From Rhodobacteraceae bacterium M382 (GTDB lineage Bacteria > Pseudomonadota > Alphaproteobacteria > Rhodobacterales > Rhodobacteraceae), in contig CP081098.1 of NCBI GenBank assembly GCA_025141015.1, positions 1,804,501 through 1,868,500 on the forward strand: a stretch of 64,000 nucleotides of DNA, written 5' to 3'. The translations under genes and the position numbers were made by a program. Positions 44,881-53,014 of the stretch are shown here, one piece after another. Below the pieces are notes generated by a model. That model was given only the letters and a program-made list of their open reading frames with translations. It made no database searches and was not told the DNA's origin. The stretch's first letter is position 1. Each line of letters opens with the position of its first letter.

Positions 44881-44898
44881 TTTGACCAGTTGGTCAAA
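44881..44898. promoter_or_regulatory. RutR-type operator
   Basis: TTTGACCAGTTGGTCAAA is a perfect 18-bp palindrome containing the RutR consensus TTGACCANNTGGTCAA without mismatch. It lies 138 bp before the rutR start and 91 bp before the hyuC start, in the divergent gap, so it could control both the regulator itself and the catabolic operon. Confidence 0.85.
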
Positions 44899-44988
44899 TC
44901 ACAGTGGTGGCAGATGTCACGCAGACGTGATGACCAACAGCAAAAACAACGCCGCAAATGGCGAGACAGACGGGGAAGGACGACGGCG

Positions 44989-46239
44989 ATGACCGCGCTT
45001 GGACAAAATCTGAAAATCAACGGCGAACGCCTGTGGGACAGCCTGATGGAAATGGCTCAGATCGGACCCGGTGTTGCCGGAGGCAATAACCGCCAGACGC
45101 TGACAGATGAAGATGGCGAAGGGCGCGCGTTGTTCCAGAAATGGTGCGAAGACGCGGGCTGTACGATGGGGCTCGATCAGATGGGCAACATGTTTGCCCG
45201 GCGCGAAGGCACCGACCCGGATGCGCTGCCGGTCTATGTGGGCTCGCACCTGGACACCCAGCCGACGGGCGGCAAATATGATGGGGTCCTGGGCGTGCTG
45301 GGCGGTCTGGAAATTCTGCGATCTCTCAATGACTTGGGGATCAAGACGAAACATCCGATCGTGGTGACGAATTTCACCAACGAAGAGGGCACGCGCTATG
45401 CGCCCGCGATGTTGTCATCCGGCGTGTTTGCGGGAATTCATACTCAGGATTGGGCCTATGACCGCGAAGATTCCGAGGGCAAGAAATTCGGCGATGAGCT
45501 GTCGCGCATCGGCTGGCGCGGTGACGAAGAGGTCGGCGCGCGCAAGATGCATGCGTTTTTTGAATTGCACATCGAACAGGGCCCGATTCTGGAAAACGAA
45601 GACACTGATATCGGTGTGGTCACACATGGGCAGGGGCTCAGCTGGACGCAGGTGACGATCACCGGCAAGGACGCGCATACTGGGTCGACGCCGATGCCGA
45701 TGCGGCGCAACGCCGGGCTCGCCATGGCGCGGGTGCTCGAGGCGGTGGATGAAATCGCCTGGTCCCATGCGCCGCATGCGGTCGGCGCTGCGGGGCATAT
45801 CGAAGTGTTCCCGAATTCGCGCAATGTGATCCCCGGGCAGGTTGTGTTCACGGTCGATTTCCGTTCACCCGAATTGGATGTGATCACTGACATGGAGGAC
45901 CGTCTGCGCGTTGAAGGCGACAAGGTGGCCGAGGCCATGGAGGTCGAGATCGCATACGAAAAGGTTGGGGGATTCGATCCGGTGACCTTTGACGAGGGGT
46001 GTGTATCGGCTGTGCGCAATGCCGCCGAACGTTTGGGATATTCACATCTGGATATCATTTCCGGCGCGGGTCATGACGCCTGTTGGATCAACCGGGTGGC
46101 CCCGACGGCGATGGTCATGTGCCCCTGTGTGGATGGGCTGAGCCACAATGAGGCCGAAGAGATCAGCCCCGAATGGGCCGCAGCCGGAACCAATGTGCTG
46201 TTCCATGCGGTGGTGGAGACGGCGGAGATCGTGGAATAG
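44989..46239 (+). CDS. hyuC: Zn-dependent N-carbamoyl hydrolase (beta-ureidopropionase type)
   Basis: M20 metallopeptidase-like amidohydrolase of 416 residues; hydrolyses N-carbamoyl-beta-alanine to beta-alanine, CO2 and ammonia in this pathway. Di-zinc ligands lie in VGSHLDTQPTGGKYDGVLGV, NEEGTRYAPAM, HIEQGPILE and a final GLSHNEAE. ATG 44989 follows GGGGAAGGA. A short gap (108 bp, with the structured repeat 46239-46313) separates it from hydA. Confidence 0.92.
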   Translation: MTALGQNLKINGERLWDSLMEMAQIGPGVAGGNNRQTLTDEDGEGRALFQKWCEDAGCTMGLDQMGNMFARREGTDPDALPVYVGSHLDTQPTGGKYDGVLGVLGGLEILRSLNDLGIKTKHPIVVTNFTNEEGTRYAPAMLSSGVFAGIHTQDWAYDREDSEGKKFGDELSRIGWRGDEEVGARKMHAFFELHIEQGPILENEDTDIGVVTHGQGLSWTQVTITGKDAHTGSTPMPMRRNAGLAMARVLEAVDEIAWSHAPHAVGAAGHIEVFPNSRNVIPGQVVFTVDFRSPELDVITDMEDRLRVEGDKVAEAMEVEIAYEKVGGFDPVTFDEGCVSAVRNAAERLGYSHLDIISGAGHDACWINRVAPTAMVMCPCVDGLSHNEAEEISPEWAAAGTNVLFHAVVETAEIVE

Positions 46240-46313
46240 GGGGCGCTGCCCCCCACATTGAAATCCGGGGATTTCAATGTTCCCCCCGAGGTATTTTGAA
46301 CCAGAAAGAAGCA
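46239..46313 (+). repeat. Structured intergenic repeat, copy A
   Basis: GGGGGC-GCT-GCCCCC hairpin (46239-46253) whose first G is the last base of the hyuC stop, then an 11-bp stem CATTGAAATCC-GG-GGATTTCAATG (46256-46279), then a tail CCCCCGAGGTATTTTGAACC then AGAAAGAAGCA. Copy B near 49,833 has the same layout. Confidence 0.75.
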
Positions 46314-46347
46314 TGAGGGCCAATGCATGGTCCCAAGGGAGTGTAAG

Positions 46348-47802
46348 ATGAGCACAGTGATCAGGAATGGAACCATCGTCACGGCGGATCTGACCTATAA
46401 GGCGGATGTGCTGATCGAGAATGGGGTGATTGCCGAAATCGGCCCGAACCTGAAGGGTGATGAGGAGCTGGACGCGACGGGGTGTTATGTGATGCCGGGT
46501 GGGATTGATCCGCATACCCATCTGGAAATGCCGTTCATGGGCACCTATTCCACGGATGATTTTGAATCCGGCACCCGCGCGGCGTTGGCCGGGGGCACCA
46601 CGATGGTGGTGGATTTTGCGTTGCCCAATCCGGGTGAAGGGTTGCTGGATGCGCTGAAACGCTGGGACAACAAATCCACCCGCGCCAATTGCGACTATTC
46701 ATTCCACATGGCAGTGACATGGTGGGGCGAACAGGTGTTCAATGACATGAAGACCGTCATCGAAACCCGTGGAATCAATACGTTTAAACACTTCATGGCC
46801 TATAAGGGCGCGTTGATGGTCAACGATGATGAGCTGTATTCCAGCTTTCAGCGCCTGTCCGAATTGGGTGGCATCGCAATGGTGCACGCGGAGAACGGTG
46901 ATGTGGTCGCCGAGTTGAGCGCCAAGCTGTTGGCCGAGGGCAACACTGGCCCCGAAGCGCATGCCTATTCGCGCCCGCCACAGGTCGAAGGCGAGGCCAC
47001 AAACCGCGCCATCATGATTGCCGATATGGCGGGCGTGCCGCTGTACGTTGTTCATACGTCCTGCGAGGACAGCCACGAAGCCATCCGCCGTGCCCGGATG
47101 CAGGGCAAACGGGTGTGGGGCGAGCCGTTGATCCAGCATCTGACGCTGGATGAGAGCGAGTATTTCAACCAGGATTGGGACCACGCCGCGCGCCGGGTGA
47201 TGAGCCCGCCGTTCCGCAATAAACAACATCAGGACAGCCTGTGGGCAGGTCTGCAAGCCGGATCGCTGAGCGTGGTGGCGACAGACCATTGTGCCTTTAC
47301 CACGGAACAGAAACGCTATGGTGTGGGGGATTTCACCAAGATCCCCAACGGGACCGGTGGATTGGAAGACCGGATGCCGATGCTGTGGACCCATGGGGTC
47401 GCAACGGGGCGTCTGACACCCAATGAATTTGTTGCGGTGACCTCGACCAATATCGCCAAGATCCTGAACTGTTATCCCCGCAAGGGCGCGGTTCTGGTCG
47501 GGGCCGATGCGGATCTGGTGGTGTGGGATCCTGAAAAGAGTAAGACAATTCAGGCCTCTACCCAGCAATCTTCGATCGACTACAATGTCTTTGAGGGGCA
47601 TGAGGTCAAAGGGTTGCCCCGGTTCACCCTGACGCGGGGCCATGTGGCGGTGCATGACGGCGACATGCGGTGCCAGGAAGGGCACGGCAAATTCGTGGCG
47701 CGCGAGGCCAACACAACAGTGAACAAGGCGCTGAGCACCTGGAAGGAGCTGACGTCACCGCGTCCGGTGGAGCGGTCCGGCATTCCGGCGACCGGCGTAT
47801 AA
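46348..47802 (+). CDS. hydA: Dihydropyrimidinase
   Basis: Ring-opening amidohydrolase of 484 residues; converts dihydrouracil to N-carbamoyl-beta-alanine. It has the binuclear-zinc motifs GIDPHTHLEM, KHFMAYKG with the carbamylated lysine, VHAENGDVV (His), VVHTSCEDS (His) and VATDHCAF (Asp). ATG 46348 follows AAGGGAG, giving MSTVIRNGTIV; the earlier GTG adds seven residues of no family support. It is co-transcribed with hyuC upstream and the transporter downstream. Confidence 0.95.
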   Translation: MSTVIRNGTIVTADLTYKADVLIENGVIAEIGPNLKGDEELDATGCYVMPGGIDPHTHLEMPFMGTYSTDDFESGTRAALAGGTTMVVDFALPNPGEGLLDALKRWDNKSTRANCDYSFHMAVTWWGEQVFNDMKTVIETRGINTFKHFMAYKGALMVNDDELYSSFQRLSELGGIAMVHAENGDVVAELSAKLLAEGNTGPEAHAYSRPPQVEGEATNRAIMIADMAGVPLYVVHTSCEDSHEAIRRARMQGKRVWGEPLIQHLTLDESEYFNQDWDHAARRVMSPPFRNKQHQDSLWAGLQAGSLSVVATDHCAFTTEQKRYGVGDFTKIPNGTGGLEDRMPMLWTHGVATGRLTPNEFVAVTSTNIAKILNCYPRKGAVLVGADADLVVWDPEKSKTIQASTQQSSIDYNVFEGHEVKGLPRFTLTRGHVAVHDGDMRCQEGHGKFVAREANTTVNKALSTWKELTSPRPVERSGIPATGV

Positions 47803-47925
47803 TCAAAAGACCGGTCCTACGCGCCGCTGCTCTGACCCAGAGATTGGCGCGCGGGGGCGATGCATCAAAACGGTTCCGGATGGAGGCTTGTCACCTGCCT
47901 GGAGCTGTTGAAGGAAGGAAAGAAC

Positions 47926-48024
47926 GTGAGCGCAATCAATATTTTGCAAGGCAGACCTGAAGTCGGAATGTCGCCGGTGAAACACACCATGCGGCGGGTG
48001 CCCGGGGCGAAGAGCGATGACTGA
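47926..48024 (+). CDS. Possible 32-residue leader ORF overlapping the ABC ATPase start
   Basis: A GTG start behind an excellent ribosome-binding site (AAGGAAGGAAAGAAC) begins a short frame that ends 8 bp inside the next gene. The product (MSAINILQGRPEVGMSPVKH as its first 20 residues) has no recognised family. It may be a leader coupling translation to the transporter ATPase, or the true translation entry point after a large gap. The 120 bp before it, after hydA, show nothing else. Confidence 0.4.
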   Translation: MSAINILQGRPEVGMSPVKHTMRRVPGAKSDD

Positions 48025-48814
48025 GCGCGCGCAGGAGCAGCCGGTCATCGAGGCGCAGGGGCTGGATCTGACCTTTCAGACCAATGACGGTCCGGTGCAT
48101 GCGCTCAAGGATGTAAATCTGGTCATAAACAAAGGGGATTTTGTCAGCTTTATTGGCCCGTCGGGCTGTGGCAAGACCACGTTCCTGCGTTGTATCGCGG
48201 CGCTGGAAACCCCCACCGGTGGCACGCTGAGCGTCAATGGTATGAGCGCAGAGGACGCGCGCCGCAACCGCGCCTATGGCTATGTGTTTCAGGCGGCGGG
48301 GCTGTATCCGTGGCGCACCATCTCCAAAAACATCAAATTGCCGCTGGAGATCATGGGCTATTCCAAAGCCGATCAGGAAAATCGCGTCAATAAAGTTATG
48401 GAACTGGTTGATCTTGCTGGGTTTGGTGAGAAATTTCCCTGGCAGTTGTCGGGCGGGATGCAGCAGCGGGCCAGCATTGCCCGGGCATTGGCCTTTGATG
48501 CGGACATCCTGTTGATGGATGAACCTTTTGGGGCCTTGGACGAGATCGTGCGCGACCATTTGAATGAGCAGCTGTTGCAGCTGTGGGCGCGGACCAACAA
48601 GACCATCGGCTTTGTCACGCATTCGATCCCCGAGGCGGTGTATCTGTCGACCAAGATCGTGGTGATGAGCCCGCGTCCGGGGCGGATCACCGATGTGATC
48701 GAAAGCCCGCTGCCCAAGGAACGGCCGCTGGATATTCGCGACAGTCCGGAGTTCATCGAGATCGCACATCGGGTGCGCGAAGGGCTGCGGGCGGGGCATG
48801 GCGATGATGTGTGA
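48017..48814 (+). CDS. ABC transporter ATP-binding protein (nitrate/taurine/pyrimidine type)
   Basis: A 265-residue ATPase: Walker A GPSGCGKTT, Q-loop FQAAGLYPWRT, signature LSGGMQQRASIARAL, Walker B ILLMDEPFGALDE, H-loop VTHSIPEAVYLS. It belongs to the NitT/TauT family. With two permeases and a binding protein downstream, and placed after the pyrimidine-catabolism enzymes, it is probably an uracil, thymine or related-base importer. That substrate is inference from context. Confidence 0.9.
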   Translation: MTERAQEQPVIEAQGLDLTFQTNDGPVHALKDVNLVINKGDFVSFIGPSGCGKTTFLRCIAALETPTGGTLSVNGMSAEDARRNRAYGYVFQAAGLYPWRTISKNIKLPLEIMGYSKADQENRVNKVMELVDLAGFGEKFPWQLSGGMQQRASIARALAFDADILLMDEPFGALDEIVRDHLNEQLLQLWARTNKTIGFVTHSIPEAVYLSTKIVVMSPRPGRITDVIESPLPKERPLDIRDSPEFIEIAHRVREGLRAGHGDDV

Positions 48815-48901
48815 TTTGGCCCAAACCGGGGGGGTGATATCCGTGCACCACACGTGCACCACCCGTACACCGCCGCGGCGCAGCAATTTTGGGGGTGAAA
48901 C

Positions 48902-49819
48902 ATGAAATCCCTGTTCGCCGTTCTGACCGTGATCGCGGCGATTGTCGCGTTCTGGTATGCGGCCTGTGTGCCGATGAACATCAAGGGCGTGCTGGTCGCA
49001 GCCGAACGCGCCGGGGTCGAGGTGACCCCCGCCACCGCCAAGGACCGCCGCAACATGGGCGAGATCGGTTTGATTGTGGGCAACACATTCGCCATTCCCG
49101 CGACATGGGCCCAGGATCGTCCGCGTCTGCCCGCGCCGCATCAGGTGGCGATCGAGCTGTGGCAGACCACGGTGGGCAAAAAGATCACGTCGAAACGGTC
49201 GCTGGTCTATCACGGCTGGGTGACGCTGAGCGCCACGTTGCTGGGGTTTGCCATTGGCACGGGCCTGGGCATTCTGTTGGCCGTGGGGATTGTGCACTCC
49301 AAGGTCATGGACATGAGCGTGATGCCTTGGGCGATCGTGTCCCAAACCATTCCGATCATCGCGCTGGCTCCGATGATCATCGTGGTGCTCTATTCCATTG
49401 GCGTGCAGGGGATCATCCCCAAGGCGGTGATTTCGGCCTATCTGAGCTTTTTTCCGGTGATCGTCGGCATGGTGAAGGGGCTGCGCAGTCCGGACAGTAT
49501 GCAGCTGGATCTGTTGCGCACCTATAATGCCAGCCCGTCCCAGGGGTTCTGGAAGCTGCGGTTGCCGGCATCCTTGCCGTATTTGTTTGCCTCGCTGAAA
49601 ATCGGCATCGCCGCGTCATTGGTCGGGGCCATTGTTGGGGAATTGCCCACGGGGGCGGTGGCCGGTCTGGGCGCGCGTCTGTTGGCGGGCAGCTATTATG
49701 GTCAGACGGTGCAGATCTGGTCTGCGTTGTTCGCGGCGGCGCTGTTGGCGGCATCATTGGTGGCGCTGTTGGGCCTGGTGGAACGGGTGATGCTGAAACG
49801 GATGGGGATGGGCGCATGA
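48902..49819 (+). CDS. ABC transporter permease (NitT/TauT type) 1
   Basis: A 305-residue permease. One N-terminal TM helix (5-22), then a 70-residue periplasmic loop, then the five-helix core with the EAA-type loop LLRTYNASPSQGFWKLRLPA. The extra loop before the core is not typical of SsuC or TauC. It starts at ATG 48902 behind GGGGGTG and its stop overlaps a small ORF that leads into the second permease. Confidence 0.88.
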   Translation: MKSLFAVLTVIAAIVAFWYAACVPMNIKGVLVAAERAGVEVTPATAKDRRNMGEIGLIVGNTFAIPATWAQDRPRLPAPHQVAIELWQTTVGKKITSKRSLVYHGWVTLSATLLGFAIGTGLGILLAVGIVHSKVMDMSVMPWAIVSQTIPIIALAPMIIVVLYSIGVQGIIPKAVISAYLSFFPVIVGMVKGLRSPDSMQLDLLRTYNASPSQGFWKLRLPASLPYLFASLKIGIAASLVGAIVGELPTGAVAGLGARLLAGSYYGQTVQIWSALFAAALLAASLVALLGLVERVMLKRMGMGA

Positions 49820-49908
49820 TGGATCTGTTGTTGGGGGGCTCTGCCCCCGCGCCAGAGGCGCTCCCCCGGGATATTTATGGCCAGATGAAGCAGGGGGGCG
49901 TGGCATGA
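49819..49908 (+). CDS. Possible 29-residue bridging ORF between permeases
   Basis: Starts at ATG 49819, with another ATG at 49816 overlapping the permease-1 stop as ATGA, and ends with a TGA overlapping the permease-2 ATG at 49905. The frame is made of the structured repeat B read through. It has no known domain. It may carry ribosomes across the repeat and so keep permease 2 translated; it may equally be fortuitous. Confidence 0.35.
   Translation: MDLLLGGSAPAPEALPRDIYGQMKQGGVA
49833..49892 (+). repeat. Structured intergenic repeat, copy B
   Basis: GGGGGC-TCT-GCCCCC hairpin (49834-49848), GCGCC-AGA-GGCGC (49849-49861), then CCCCCGGGATATTTATGGCC then AGATGAAGCA. It matches copy A in layout and in the tail (about 24 of 30 positions), while the inner stem differs in sequence but keeps base pairing. 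Confidence 0.75.
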
Positions 49909-50747
49909 TCATGGTGGGTCTGGCCGGTCTGGTCTGGATTGGGGGCTGGTGGGTCAATGGTCGGTTGGCCAATAGCCCGGTGGCCGATACGCGGGCGGTG
50001 CAATTGGCGGTGCCGGTGATTTTTGGCGTGACCGTGTTGATCGTCTGGGAGCTGTTGGTGCGCGGGCTGGAGGTGCCTTTGGTGATTCTGCCGGCTCCGA
50101 CGTTGATTGCGGCGCGATTTGTCGGCAGCCTGCCGATCCTATGGGCGGATTTCGTGCAGACCTTTGCCAAGGGCGCGTTGAGCGGCTATGTCATGGGATG
50201 CAGTGCGGCGTTCTTGATGGCGATTGCGGTGGACCGCAGCGATTTTCTGCGGCGCGGGCTGTTGCCGGTCGGGAATTTTGTTGCCGCGCTGCCGATTGTG
50301 GGCACGGCGCCCATTCTGGTGATGTGGTTCGGGTTCGATTGGCAGTCGAAGGCGGCCGTGGTGGTGGTCATGGTGTTCTTTCCCATGCTGGTCAACACGG
50401 TGGCGGGGTTGCGCGAAACCAGCGCCATGCAGAGGGATCTGATGCAGACCTATGCCGCGTCCTATTGGCAGAGCTTTTTCAAGCTGCGCCTGCCAGCGGC
50501 GATGCCGTTCATTTTCAATGGGTTGAAAATCTCGACCACCTTGGCGCTGATCGGCGCGATCGTGGCCGAATTCTTTGGCTCGCCCACGGTTGGCATGGGG
50601 TTCCGGATTTCCACCAGCGTCGGACAATTGGCGCTGGATATGGTTTGGGCCGAAATCGTGGTGGCAGCGCTGGCCGGATCGGTGTTCTATGGCATCGTGG
50701 CATTGATCGAAAAATCGGTGACGTTCTGGCACCCGTCGCAAAGGTAA
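49905..50747 (+). CDS. ABC transporter permease (NitT/TauT type) 2
   Basis: A 280-residue permease with two extra N-terminal helices before the usual core. The EAA loop reads LMQTYAASYWQSFFKLRLPA and the last helices follow GLKISTTLALIGAIVAEFFG. Both permeases are from the same family, so the transporter is a heterodimer. A hairpin (TCCCGGG-ACCA-CCCGGGA, 50759-50776) follows before the binding-protein gene. Confidence 0.9.
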   Translation: MIMVGLAGLVWIGGWWVNGRLANSPVADTRAVQLAVPVIFGVTVLIVWELLVRGLEVPLVILPAPTLIAARFVGSLPILWADFVQTFAKGALSGYVMGCSAAFLMAIAVDRSDFLRRGLLPVGNFVAALPIVGTAPILVMWFGFDWQSKAAVVVVMVFFPMLVNTVAGLRETSAMQRDLMQTYAASYWQSFFKLRLPAAMPFIFNGLKISTTLALIGAIVAEFFGSPTVGMGFRISTSVGQLALDMVWAEIVVAALAGSVFYGIVALIEKSVTFWHPSQR

Positions 50748-50758
50748 TTTTCCAATGA

Positions 50759-50776
50759 TCCCGGGACCACCCGGGA
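50759..50776 (+). promoter_or_regulatory. Intercistronic hairpin before the binding-protein gene
   Basis: TCCCGGG (50759-50765), ACCA, CCCGGGA (50770-50776): a 7-bp GC stem with no T-run, between permease 2 and the binding-protein gene. Such hairpins often adjust relative expression inside transporter operons. Confidence 0.5.
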
Positions 50777-50804
50777 CAATCCAATCAACAAGGAGTGAAA
50801 ACAG

Positions 50805-51789
50805 ATGAAAAAGCTACTGAACGGAGCAGCGTTGGCGCTGGCCCTGGCAGCCGGTCCCCGCATTGGCCGCTGATGAGGTGAAACTGCAGTTGCAGTGGGT
50901 GACCCAGGCACAGTTCGCCGGATATTATGTGGCGCTGGACAAGGGATTTTATGGCGAGGAAGATCTGGATGTGACGATCCTGCCAGGTGGCCCGGACATT
51001 GCCCCGCCGCAGGTTCTGGCCGGTGGCGGCGCGGATGTCATGTTGAACTGGATGCCGTCGGCGTTGGCCGCGCGGGAAAAGGGGCTGCCGGTGGTGAATA
51101 TCGCCCAGCCGTTCAAGACATCGGGGTTGATGCTGACCTGCTGGAAAGACACAGGCATCACCAGCCCGCAGGATTTCAAAGGCAAGACCATCGGGGTGTG
51201 GTTCTTTGGCAATGAATATCCGTTCCTGAGCTGGATGAGCCAGGAAGGCATTTCCACCGACGGGGGCGACGATGGCGTGACCGTGTTGAAACAGGGGTTC
51301 AAACGTCGATCCGCTGTTGCAGCGTCAGGCCGATTGTATTTCCACCATGACCTATAATGAATTTGGTCAGGTGCTGGATTCCGGTGTCAGCGAAGACGAG
51401 CTGGTGACCTTTAAATACGAAGAACAGGCGTGGCACGTTGGAAGACGGCATCTATGCGCTGGAAGAAAACCTGAAGGATCCGGCCTTCCAGGACAAGATG
51501 GTGCGGTTTGTGCGCGCGTCGATGAAGGGCTGGAAATACGCCGAGGCGAACCCGGATGAAGCGGCCGAAATCGTGTTGGACAATGATGCCTCAGGGGCCC
51601 AGACCGAAGCGCATCAAAGCGCATGATGGGCGAAATTGCCAAGCTGACCGCGGGCAGCAACGGCACGCTGGATCCGGCCGATTTGATCGCACGGTCAACA
51701 CGCTGCTGGGTGGCGGGTCCGACCCGGTGATCACCAAAAAGCCGGAAGGTGCCTGGACCCATGCGATCACCGACAAAGCGCTGAACTAA
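50805..51789 (+). pseudogene. Substrate-binding protein of the pyrimidine ABC transporter, frameshifted
   Basis: THI5/NMT1-like periplasmic binding protein, expected near 325 residues, broken by about five single-base frameshifts: in the signal peptide (50854, CCCC), near 51299 (AAA), near 51430-51440, near 51617 (AAA) and near 51690. Rejoined fragments read as one continuous protein: ADEVKLQLQWVTQAQFAGYY, EEDLDVTILPGGPDIAP, GMLNWMPSA-type segment DVMLNWMPSALAAREKG, NEFGQVLDSGVSEDELVTF, EENLKDPAFQDKMVRFVRAS, and KKPEGAWTHAITDKALN at the end. Because frames stay protein-like between the breaks, sequencing errors are more likely than decay. Confidence 0.8.
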
Positions 51790-51825
51790 GGTCATAATCT
51801 CAGGAGAAACCTGGGGAGTGGGGAG

Positions 51826-51863
51826 ACCCGGTGGGCCGTTGTGGTCCGCCGGGTTTCTTTTTT
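51826..51863 (+). terminator. Intrinsic terminator of the pyrimidine transporter operon
   Basis: ACCCGGTGGGCC (51826-51837), loop GTTGT, GGTCCGCCGGGT (51843-51854): a 12-bp stem with two G-U pairs followed by TTTCTTTTTT. It comes 36 bp after the binding-protein stop. Confidence 0.88.
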
Positions 51864-51869
51864 GCAATC

Positions 51870-52757
51870 TCAGATGCTGCCCCATTCCAGCCAGCGACGA
51901 TCGTCGCCAGGCAACAGGTTCGGACATGCGGGCGTCATAGGCGGCCAACTCGGCCTCTGACAATTTGCCCTCCCATTTGTTGGACGACGCGCTGTCAAAG
52001 AAATCTGCCATCGTTGCTCCAGATGCCTTGTCCGGCAGATGGGGTGAACCGATGGGCGTTTGCCTTCATGTTGTCAAAGGTGGCGGCCTGGATCAGGTGT
52101 TGCATCAAGGCGGGCGGATGGGTGATCGAAATATGCGCGCTGATCCGGGCAAAGGTGGCCGGCAGGTCCCGCAACATGTCGGCGTAATGCAGGCGCAACA
52201 GGTTGTCGGCAGGTTCCATTGCACGGGTGGTGCGGTAGTGATCGACAATGGACGACAGGCTGGCGGCTTCGACGAAATTCACCGGTCAGGAAAACGCCGA
52301 ATCCTTCGAGGGGTCCTGGAAAAATATTCTTTTGGAAAAAGGCTTGGCTGATTCCTTGATCTGGTTTGCGGCGTGTTTGCGAAAGGAGAAATAGACATCG
52401 ATCGGATGCCTGTAGACGGTGATGTATCGCAGGTCGTCCCACATGGGAATGCCGTCCAGCGAGTATGGAGATTTGACGTGACGGCGATGGGTCTGGGCGT
52501 TCAGGCGCCCCATGACTTCGTCCCAGGTCGCGGATGCTGAAATCGATCCAGGGTGATTTCATAGAGGTCTCAGCATCCACGTGCGGATCTCCGGAAATCA
52601 GCAGGGCCAGAATGCCCTCTGTGTTCCAGGTTTGTTCCTGATTTGGGCGCAGTCGTGACAACGATATCCCCGATGCGGGGCTGAAAGGCGTTCCATCTGG
52701 CGCCATCGGTGAAATTGCCGGAAAGGATCGGGCGGCGGGTCCTGGTTGTTTGAGCAT
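51870..52757 (-). pseudogene. Sulfotransferase family protein, frameshifted
   Basis: P-loop-like PAPS-dependent sulfotransferase, about 290 residues when frames are rejoined. Fragments: GNFTDGARWNAFQPRIGDIV, VVTTAPKSGTTW (5'-phosphosulfate loop after correction), GDPHVDAETSMKSPWIDFSI, MWDDLRYITVYRHPIDVYFS then FRKH (3'-phosphate region), SLSSIVDHYRTTRAMEPADN, NKWEGKLSEAELAAYDARMS. About seven one-base indels occur (near 52741, 52635, 52525, 52345, 52275, 51998, 51925), mostly in homopolymers. As with its neighbours, a sequence-quality problem is the likeliest cause. Confidence 0.75.
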
Positions 52758-53014
52758 ATAGGCACCTTCTTTTCGGTGATCTGTCGCAGGAGTGTGCCGG
52801 AACAGGGGGGCCAGATCTATCCTGTTGTCGTCTGGGGCGGTGGGGACAGACATCTTGCACCGGGTGGGGCAGGCCAAGGTGGCTGTGCGCGTCAAATTGT
52901 GGGACCCAAGTCGGAAGCTGGTCTGCGCTTGTCGTGTTTGCCGCCTGATCGTATGAAATGACATGAGATAGTTGGGCTGATTGTTGACGTATCGAGCATT
53001 TGAGGAGACGGAAA

